Shown here piece by piece: positions 56,620 to 64,000 of a stretch of DNA of 64,000 bases. This DNA is from Delphinapterus leucas (taxonomy: Eukaryota > Chordata > Mammalia > Artiodactyla > Monodontidae), in NCBI RefSeq assembly GCF_002288925.2, contig NW_022098044.1, forward strand, positions 17,245,490 through 17,309,489. Reading direction: 5' to 3'. A program made the translations under genes and the position numbers. Position 1 is the stretch's first letter; each line of letters starts with the position of its first letter. Under the pieces are notes generated by a model. The model made no database searches and had not been told where the DNA came from. It saw nothing but the letters and a program-made list of their open reading frames with translations.

Positions 56620-57340
56620 AGAATTTTTAACATGAGATATACCCTTTTAACAAATTTTTAAGTGTACAATAGTATCATTGACTAGAGGTATAATGTTGTA
56701 CATCAGATCTCTAGAGCTTATTCATTTTGCTTAACTGAAACTTTGTGCCCATCGATTAGTAACTCCCCATTCTCTGCTCTCTCAGCCCCTGGTAACCCCC
56801 ATTCCACTCTTTGATTGTATGAATTTGCCTGTTTTAGAAACCTCATATCAGTGGAATCATGCAGTATTTGTGTTCCTATGACTGGCTTATTTCACTTAAC
56901 ATAATGTCCTCAAGGTTCATCCATGTTTATACATATTGCAGATTTTTCTTCTTATGTAAAGATAAATAGTATTCCATTTGTGTGTGTGTGTGTGTGTGTG
57001 TGTTTTCTTTACCTATTCATCTGTCCATGGACAGCTGGGTTGTTTCCACATCTTGGCTATTGTGACTAGTGCTGCAATGAACGTGGGAGGGCTGACTTCA
57101 ATTCTTTTGGGTAAATACCCAGAAGTAGGATTGCTGGATCATATGGTAGTTCTATATTCAATTTTTGAGGAATCTCCATATTGTTTTCCATAGTGGCTGC
57201 ACCATTTTTCATTCACAAAAACAGTATACAAATGTTCCAATTTCTCCACATCCTTGCCAATATTTATTGTGTTTTGTTTTTTGATAATAGCCATCGTGAC
57301 AGGTGTGAGGTGATATGTCATTGTGATTTTGATTATATTC
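56620..57340 (-). mobile_element. Antisense L1 3' UTR and ORF2 C-terminus
   Basis: TAACTCCCCATTCTCTGCTC, CATATCAGTGGAATCATGCA, CAAGGTTCATCCATGTTTAT, TTGGGTAAATACCCAGAAGT, GATTGCTGGATCATATGGTA, TTTCCATAGTGGCTGCACCA, all standard antisense L1MA/MB-type words. Contains a (TG)n run at 56979-57003. Confidence 0.9.
56979..57003. repeat. (TG)n microsatellite
   Basis: About 12 units inside the L1, where the family has ATTCCATTGTGTGTATATA, a known seed for TG growth. Confidence 0.95.
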
Positions 57341-57660
57341 TTCTACTACACTGACAGATGTATCAGTTCTCTGTGTAGTTCCATTGATTTTTGTTTCCTA
57401 TATTTGAGGCTAAGTTAATATTGTCTTTCTCAGGAGATTTGTTCAAATTTTTAGAAATCATCTTGGTCATATTTTATAGTATGTTTATTTTTATTTTCTA
57501 AAAATATTTTCAATTTTTTATTTCTTGAAACATACTAAGCATACAAATTTTATAATTCTGTGTATGATAATTATAATACCTTAGGCCATTCTTTATGCTG
57601 CTGTTTCTGTTCTTTATGTATTCTTATTTATTTTTCAGCTGGCACTCTTTCTTTGAGAGA

Positions 57661-58098
57661 AGAATTGTACTTTCTTTCTTGCAGATACATGAAACAATAA
57701 CCACCAAAACAGGTTTAGTATAAATTCTTGGCTGGAGGTGTTCTGGACACATATGTGTGACTCTGCCCTCAAATTCTCATAAAATCTGGCTTACAGGGGA
57801 ATTCTTATCCCCTCTCTACCCAACACCAAGTTAGAGTTTGGCAAATTTCTTGCTCTGCTTTGTGACTTTTCTCTCATTCACCTAAACACTGAGGGAATAG
57901 GCCTTTGGAGTCCCAGCTTTACACAGACACTTTTTAGTTGATTGTTAATTTTTAGATAAACCTGGTTTTCTTCCCCTGTTTTCCATACTGCATGTAAGTG
58001 TGGAAATAAAAACTATGGTTCATCAAGATTAATGAATCCAGGATAAATTCAGCAATTGCTTGCCTTTTTGGATTCCTGCTTTCACTAAATAGTTGGTT
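57661..58098. other. Unique sequence
   Basis: Nothing recognised. Confidence 0.45.
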
Positions 58099-58112
58099 TT
58101 GAGGAACTTTTT

Positions 58113-58313
58113 TTTTTTTTTGTGGTACGCGGGCCTCTCACCGTTGTGGCCTCTCCCGTTGTGGAGCACAGGCTCCGGACGCGCAGGCTCAGCGGCCATG
58201 GCTCACGCGCCCAGCCGCTCCGCGGCATGTGGGATCTTCCCGGACCGGGGCACGAACCCGTGTCCCCTGCATCGGCAGGCGGACTCTCAACCACCGCGCC
58301 ACCAGGGAAGTCC
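58113..58313 (-). mobile_element. CHR-type SINE
   Basis: Full reverse-complement SINE (GTGGTACGCGGGCCTC to GCCACCAGGGAAGTCC). Target duplication TTGAGGAACTTTTT (58099-58112) and TTGAAGAACTTTTT (58314-58327), one mismatch. Confidence 0.97.
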
Positions 58314-58369
58314 TTGAAGAACTTTTTAATCTTCTTGCCAATAAAGGGATTTGCTTAAATTATGACTAT

Positions 58370-58432
58370 ATATGCATGTGTGCACATGTGCATGTGTGTG
58401 TTTATGTGTGTGTATACATACATACATGTGTA
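58370..58432. repeat. TG/CA-rich alternating purine-pyrimidine tract
   Basis: ATGCATGTGTGCACATGTGC, then TG runs and CATACATACATG. Nearly strict purine-pyrimidine alternation over 60 bp, a Z-DNA-prone pattern. Confidence 0.85.
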
Positions 58433-58559
58433 TGTCTCCACTATTTTGGTTATTTTTCCACCATGAGTTTTTTAAAACATCTAGGCTATCATTCTGTCAG
58501 GAAGAGTGTGCCTTCTTACTTTAATTCCCGTCATATGTCAAATTTTAATATAGGTATGG

Positions 58560-58835
58560 ATTTATTTTAATACTACCTATTTTTTCCTTATTTAATTTAT
58601 CCATACCTCATATTTAATCACTATATTTTGTAGTATGAATTAATATCAGGTTATCTGATTCTAATACTTTGTATTTCTCCTATAAAATTATCTTAGTTAT
58701 GTTTGGCCTTTGCTGTTTCATATCAATATTAGGGTCAGCTTGTCAAGTTCCACAAAAATGTTGTTGCTATTTGATTAGTGGTGTTTAGGAAGGGTATCAA
58801 GTTTTACATATTAATCTTATTCACTAGAATTGGTT
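58560..58835 (-). mobile_element. Ancient antisense L1 (ORF2)
   Basis: TCAGGTTATCTGATTCTAAT, GTTTGGCCTTTGCTGTTTCA and TTCCACAAAAATGTTGTTGC match decayed antisense ORF2. Confidence 0.65.
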
Positions 58836-58960
58836 CTACTATTTTGCTGGTAGATATATAAATAATCAATAACCTCTAAATAAGGAGAATAAATATCAAT
58901 CTTGGAAAAGTCTTGTTTTACTATATTGACTGGTAAAAATATCTGTTTGTACTGTATTAA

Positions 58961-59094
58961 TGATGGATTCTGAGGCTAGACTCTTAGATATTCTAATTTC
59001 CTGGGTCATATCCCAAATGTGAAAAAACAAAACACAAAACACTGGAAGGCCATAATGGGCCTGAAGAAATGATTTGAAACTATTGAACACTTGA
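58961..59094 (+). repeat. Direct repeat, copy 1
   Basis: GGATTCTGAGGCTAGACTCT through ACACTGGAAGGCCATAATGG, GCCTGAAGAAATG and TTGAACACTTGAA. Homologous to 60092-60231 in the same orientation, best over the last 60 bp. Confidence 0.75.
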
Positions 59095-59229
59095 AAAAAA
59101 GGATACCCTAATCTTGTTCCTCACTATATTAAACATAATTCTAAAGCTTGATCTTTGAGTTTGATGATATCTGTAGGTTTTTGATAAAAATGCATAATCA
59201 GGCTGCTTTTGAAATTTTCTCTTTGCCTC

Positions 59230-60030
59230 TGGCTTAAGAGGCTTTACTACAGTTTCCTAGGTTTGGCTGTCTTTGAATTCATCTTGCTTTGCTTTTACAG
59301 AGTTTCTTGAACCTATGGCTTGGTGTCCCAAGTCTGCTTTAGAAATTTCTTAGCTGTAATACTGTCTCACTACCCTTCATCCTTCTGGTTCTTTAATTAT
59401 ATGTACATTAGAACTTTTCACTGTGTCCCATATATTTTTTAATACTCTTTTCTGAATTTTCCATCTTTACTCTCTCTGTGCCCCAAACTAATTTATATAC
59501 AGATTTATCTTGCAATTCACTAGTTCTCTGTTTTGCTGTTAAATCCATCTTCTGAGCTCTTAATTTCTGTAAATTATTTTCTCAGTTCTGAAACTTCCTT
59601 TGATTCTTTTTAATAGATTCCAGTTTTCTGGTAAGTTTTTGCATCTATTTCTCTATTTTCTTAATTATATTCATTAAAGTTTTTAAAGTGTCCTTGTCTG
59701 ATATTATAATAGTTATATCACTTGTGAGTTTATTTCTGTTGTCTATTTTTGGTCATTTGTTCCTGTTCATGCTTAGTAATTTTTGATTGAATGCTGGGTA
59801 ATCCTTATGAACTATATTAGAGGACTTGGATGATGTTATTATCCTACAAAGAGGATTTAATAACTCTCTGTTAGGCAGTTAGAATACAAGACAATTATCA
59901 TAATCTAATTGAAGCTGAGTTTCAGGCCTTGTTAGGCCTGGTCTGTTTTTGGTTTGACCTTAGTCCTGGGAGATGCACTGAGATTTCGTTTTTACTTTGT
60001 TTCAGACTTGGTGGAAGTTGGTAAGCTAGT
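59230..60030 (-). mobile_element. Ancient antisense L1/HAL1-type ORF1 and 5' region
   Basis: AGAGTTTCTTGAACCTATGG, AGAAATTTCTTAGCTGTAAT, TTCTGGTTCTTTAATTATAT, AAACTTCCTTTGATTCTTTT and TAATTTTTGATTGAATGCTG follow the order of antisense old L1/HAL1 ORF1. Confidence 0.6.
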
Positions 60031-60091
60031 CTTAGAATGATAGTTTAATAATTCTCCTTAGAAATACAAAATTTGGTTTTATTTGTGTTGA

Positions 60092-60231
60092 TCATGGTCT
60101 CTGAGGCTATGATTCATAATTATTTATAGTCTTCTATAACTCTGTGGGCCATATACAAACAAACAAACAAAACAATACTGGAAGCCCATAATGACCATGA
60201 AGAAATGCCTCTGAAACTCTGAACACTTGGA
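60092..60231 (+). repeat. Direct repeat, copy 2
   Basis: GGTCTCTGAGGCTATGATTC through ACTGGAAGCCCATAATGACC, ATGAAGAAATG and CTGAACACTTGGAA. About 1.13 kb downstream of copy 1; the copies flank the L1/HAL1-like block. Confidence 0.75.
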
Positions 60232-60239
60232 ATTTATGG

Positions 60240-62255
60240 ATTAACAGTGTAATAATTTTGATGGTGAGGAACCAAGCTGACCATTACTTCTTATATCCAG
60301 ATTCACTATTTTTTTTTCCTTTTTTGGCTAGTGGAAATGTTAATTAAATACATGAGAGTGACATTACAGTAAAATTAATGATTTAATTATATACGATAAA
60401 GTTTGGGGGCAACATCTATGTCCAATTTAAGTAACTTTCCACTGACAAAATTTAGGATGCTCTCATTTGATACACATTTCTGAAGTTACTAGTTTATCTT
60501 TTGACTCTCAGAGGGAGCTTCTTATGAAGATCCATTTCAGTGTTTTTCAGGGGCATATAATCTGGATGTGACCCATCACCAGCTAAATATCCAGAGGGAT
60601 ATAAAGCACATTTGTGTTTACCTTTTGTTTGTTTGTTTCCATTAAGTTTTAATGGTTTTGTCACAGGCCTGATCTAGGCAATCTTTTTCAGCCACGAAAT
60701 TGCTGTTGTGTTTCCCCTATAATATGAATATTTGACTCTAGGCATGCATGCAGTCTGGTTATGGTTAATTTCAGAGTCTGATTATGAAGAATCTCTGCCC
60801 TAGTGTGGCATAGTATCTCTTCTCACGAATTCTCAAACACTTGTTTCACAAAACTTCCAAGAGAGGGCAAACCTCAAGCCAGATGGCTGAAGAATAATAG
60901 GGGAGGTTAGATGATAGACACCAACATGCATTCCGGGAAAACAGCTATGGCTGGGCTGGTGTGCTAAGGTGGTGAGATACTTAGAAAATAAAATATGTCA
61001 AATCCCTGATTTTAACCAGCTGCTCACCATCTCCAGATGGATGGAAAGAGTTCAATTTCCCCCTTGTCTTCTGTGACAAAACAATACATTATTATAAATT
61101 AACGTTTTTTTTCTGAAATGTGCATAACAGCTGCAGGTTGGCTGCAATAGTGAAGAGCATACAAAAAAAAAATAACAAACTTGATACGAAGCTTTCAAAA
61201 CAGAGGGAATTGTCAGGCTCCACAAACTAGAGACAGTTCAAGTTGGCTGTGTCTTGTGAGCTGCCTGTTTTGTCTCCTTCCCTTCTCAGAATCTGTTGCT
61301 AAACCCTTGTGTCTGTAGGGAGATTTTTCCTGTTACTGTTAGCTTATAATCTTTCTCCTCAAGATGTTGTACTCACTCCGTTTTGGAGAACATAGTTTGC
61401 AACAAGCTGTAAGGGAGAAATTCAGAGAGGGATTTTTTTTTTTTTTCCTCCATGAGCTATAATCTCTTCTTTTGTTAATTTCCAAACTCCTTCACTATTT
61501 GTACTTGAAAAAACATTCACACGAACAAATGAGTTAAAGCATATTTTCCTGTTCTTGGGAAAACAAACTTACGTATTATGGTATGAATTAATTTTTTTTT
61601 TTTCACTTTAAAAAGGCAAGCTTCTGAGATGAGATCTTGCTGGGAAGAAGCTGAAAGTCTAATTCTTGTTTCAAATTTGCATGAACCATAGAGAGAATAG
61701 AGTTATCCTTTTGAAATCACTTTCTACTTGGATCTGTCTGGGATAAATGGACATGATTTAGAGAGCCAGAGATACTAGATGACTTTCAGATGCACTGCAT
61801 GACTTTCCCAAGCAATTGCACTGACTAGATAGAACCCATGGATTCCCTCTTTTATGGGTTCTCAATCCAAGGTCATCGTTTGCTTCCTTTTAGCTCTTTA
61901 TTTTAATTCCAGAGAAGGTACAAATGAGAAATCCAATCCATGTAATGGCTCTGAAAGTGGTCACCATGCCCATTTAGCTTTTAAAATAAATAGAATTTCT
62001 CTCCCCATTCTCCTGTGGGATTAAGCTGCCCTAGGTTTAGGGAGATAATTTCTCTAGGGCAAAGACATTTAACCTCTTTTGTTGGTTCACCTACCCATTG
62101 AGAATGAGATGGGTGTAATCATTCTCATCCTTCTCCCCCCAAATATACATATACCCCAAATTTAGCATATGATATGCAGGGGTCGTGAATCCTCCTGATA
62201 GTTCATGTACACCAAGTAAAGAATCCCTGATTTAGAGGCATATGGAGTAGATAGA
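60240..62255. other. Repeat-poor unique sequence
   Basis: No interspersed repeat, exon or RNA gene recognised over 2 kb; only short T tracts (about 61435 and 61590). This is the longest stretch in the window free of recognisable repeats. Confidence 0.55.
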
Positions 62256-62440
62256 CGTCCAAAGCCCAGGATTTGGAGCTAGACAGACGTGATTTTGAAA
62301 CTCAGTCTGACACTTAATAACTGTGGGAATTTAGACAAAATACTTAAAACCATAGTGCATGTTTCCCCGTCTATAAAATGAATATTATAGTACATATCTA
62401 ATGCATTAGTTGTGGCGGATATTGAAGTGCCATATAAACC
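62256..62440 (+). repeat. MIR SINE relic
   Basis: GATTTGGAGCTAGACAGACG, GACACTTAATAACTGTGGGA, CATGTTTCCCCGTCTATAAA and GATATTGAAGTGCCATATAA match plus-strand MIR. Confidence 0.85.
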
Positions 62441-63029
62441 ATGAGAAATGAAAACAGAAAAATTACAACTCATAATGCTGTTCTATAACTTGCAAAACAG
62501 ATAAAATGACATGCAACAAAACCATCAAAACTCAAGTTGTTCAAATACCAGCTCCTTCAGATGAGTATGTTCTGAGATTAAACCATAAAAATACTGCTTT
62601 ACTGGTAATTCCACATGGACCTATGTGTTCCAAAGATAAGAACACTGACTGTTTCAGCAATTCAACTATTTATAAGTTCTGATCAGTCCCTGCCCAGGTC
62701 TTGATTAATAACTGTCCCCATATCAGTCTATAACTCCTCTTCCTTAATTCCCCATTTTGAGACACTACGATACTTTATATGATTAGTGAGTTTCTCTAGT
62801 GGTCTTTGTATGTGGGCTTCAATAACTACTAAGAATCCCTCGAGTACAGAAATTACCCTTTTTTCTTTCCCTTTTGTAGTATCATCCTTCCAAGTTCAGT
62901 TTTAATTTTGGGAAAGGAAGTGTTCCCCAAAGTGTGTTGAGTTTGTTTTACTATTCTCACTGCTATGCCCATTTCCAGATAAGAAAAAAAAACAGAGCAA
63001 GACTGAGTGTGAGGCTATTGAACAGTGGA
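62441..63029. other. Unique sequence
   Basis: Nothing recognised. Confidence 0.45.
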
Positions 63030-63290
63030 TTATTAGCCACCCTTTTCTGTGAATTATTCATATATTTTCCCCATTTCTCTTGAGCTGTTGGTCTTTTTAT
63101 TTCTAAGAACATTTTATACATTAGGGAGATTAACCCATTATCTGTGATGAGTTGCAAATATTATTGTCCAGTTTGTCATTTGACTCTGTTTATAGATTTT
63201 TGTTTCTTTTAGTTTATCTTTCAAAAGAACTTACTATCATATAGATGTACGTATCAATCTGTTAATAGTTACTGCATTTTGAGCTGGAGC
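63030..63290 (-). mobile_element. Ancient antisense L1 ORF2 C-terminal relic
   Basis: TATTTTCCCCATTTCTCTTG, TTATACATTAGGGAGATTAA, CATTATCTGTGATGAGTTGC, TTGTCCAGTTTGTCATTTGA are standard antisense L1M words. Confidence 0.8.
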
Positions 63291-63382
63291 TACACACTTC
63301 TTTCGCATCAAAGATAAACATAAAATTTGTTGGGAAAACAATAGGCAAATAAAAATGGTGAGTTTTTTTTTTCTTTTTTTAA

Positions 63383-63972
63383 AGAAGAGCTAACTGTGGA
63401 GACTAGCACTGTCAGATGTGAAAACCATTTTAAAGGTGTGGTGATGGCATATGAAGTGATAGATGGACTAGAATAAAATAGAATATAATATGAACCTGAA
63501 AACAAAAACTCATAGGAATTTACTGTTCAATACCAGTAGCATCTCAAACCAGCAGAAAAAATATGGTCTACATAAACAATGGAATTGAAACTGTCGAGTC
63601 ACATCTGGAAAAATGAAAAATGGAAACTTTAGATAAATTTTTAATGGATCAAATTTTTAAATATGAAAAATAGAATCCATTACAATTCTAGGAGAAAAGA
63701 GAGGAGAATTCTTTTATAAGTTAGATTTTTCTTCAGCTGGCACACTGGACACATGTTAGTTGCCTTCCTCCCCACCATTATTCCATTTATATGAAATGTC
63801 CAAATTTTATAAAATATATAGATTCAGGAAGTACTTTAGTGGTTACCTGGTGCTGGAGGTGGGAACAGGGATTAACTAACTACAGATGGGCATGAGGGAT
63901 AGTTTGGGGTTGATGGAAATGGCCACAGTGATGTTACAGTGACTGAATTGTACATTTAAAATGATGAATTTT
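63383..63972 (+). mobile_element. Ancient L1M 3' region, sense
   Basis: ATTCCATTTATATGAAATGT, TAGTGGTTACCTGGTGCTGG, ATGGAAATGGCCACAGTGAT and GAATTGTACATTTAAAATGA mark the ORF2 end and 3' UTR of an L1M. The part before 63730 is more diverged. Confidence 0.7.
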
Positions 63973-64000
63973 GCAACAAGAATGGACCTAGAGATTGTCA
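63973..64000 (+). mobile_element. Start of a younger L1 3' fragment (cut by window end)
   Basis: GAATGGACCTAGAGATTGTC is the L1 ORF2 C-terminal sequence that normally precedes the GAGTGAAGTAAG motif seen at 6929. It replaces the expected L1M end. Confidence 0.7.

Larger units (their letters stand above)
56050..57660 (-). mobile_element. Ancient antisense L1 (linker to endonuclease), with a second L1 inside
   Basis: Pieces 56050-56610 (ACCCATGAGTTATTTGAAAG, GAAACATGGTCCATTCTTAT) and 57345-57660 (CTGACAGATGTATCAGTTC, CAGGAGATTTGTTCAAATT) are decayed antisense ORF2. They are separated by the L1 3' part listed next. Confidence 0.6.

Noticed and set aside
1..64000. CRISPR arrays, operons, ribosome-binding sites, bacterial insertion sequences
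   Set aside because: The window is mammalian nuclear DNA; no spaced identical repeats or bacterial gene organisation occur.

Overview
This is mammalian nuclear DNA, almost certainly from a cetacean (whale or dolphin). The main clue is a set of 14 tRNA-derived CHR-type SINEs. Their heads read GGGCTTCCCTGGTGG, they carry recognisable RNA polymerase III A and B boxes, and most have target-site duplications. The young L1 copies share the 3' UTR and 5' UTR types I know from cetartiodactyl and cetacean genomes. MIR, L2, hAT relics (MER3- and MER5-like) and a MaLR LTR show a placental mammal background. Family names are given from memory of consensus sequences; no search was run.

I see no functional protein-coding gene, no structural RNA gene and no CpG-island promoter. 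The long open frames are either decayed L1 coding sequence, CHR-SINE sequence read through, or chance frames in unique DNA. The window is best read as gene-desert or intronic sequence, built by layers of retrotransposition.

Layout. 1-3.6 kb: the 5' half of a minus-strand L1 with its 5' end present (5' UTR, broken ORF1, broken ORF2), inserted in an older SINE. 6.5-9.3 kb: an old plus-strand L1 holding four later L1 3' fragments, one with a twin-primed 5' inversion. 9.9-14 kb: facing AC and TG microsatellites, MIR relics, a 115-bp tandem duplication and a solo MaLR LTR. 14.8-24.2 kb: L1 tails in both orientations, SINEs, a MER5-like relic and a long ancient L1 3' UTR. 24.5-27 kb: a mostly repeat-free stretch. 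27.5-32.3 kb: ancient antisense L1s holding SINEs, a candidate LTR, an inverted 45-bp copy of L1-derived sequence, and a 163-bp retroposed fragment of a UCHL1-like mRNA with perfect 11-bp target-site duplications. 34-39.2 kb: L2, a trinucleotide repeat, a G-poor CA-rich tract and nested L1 tails. 39.4-39.5 kb: a perfect 51-bp inverted repeat with a 10-nt loop. 42-58.3 kb: SINE-rich, including an inverted SINE pair at 44.4-44.8 kb and L1M relics. 58.5-64 kb: ancient L1/HAL1-like relics, a pair of diverged direct repeats, a largely unique 2-kb stretch and a young L1 cut by the window end.

Nothing here amounts to a new multi-gene system. The most unusual items are the perfect 51-bp hairpin, the UCHL1 mRNA fragment, and the distant inverted copy in the 28.6-30 kb region.
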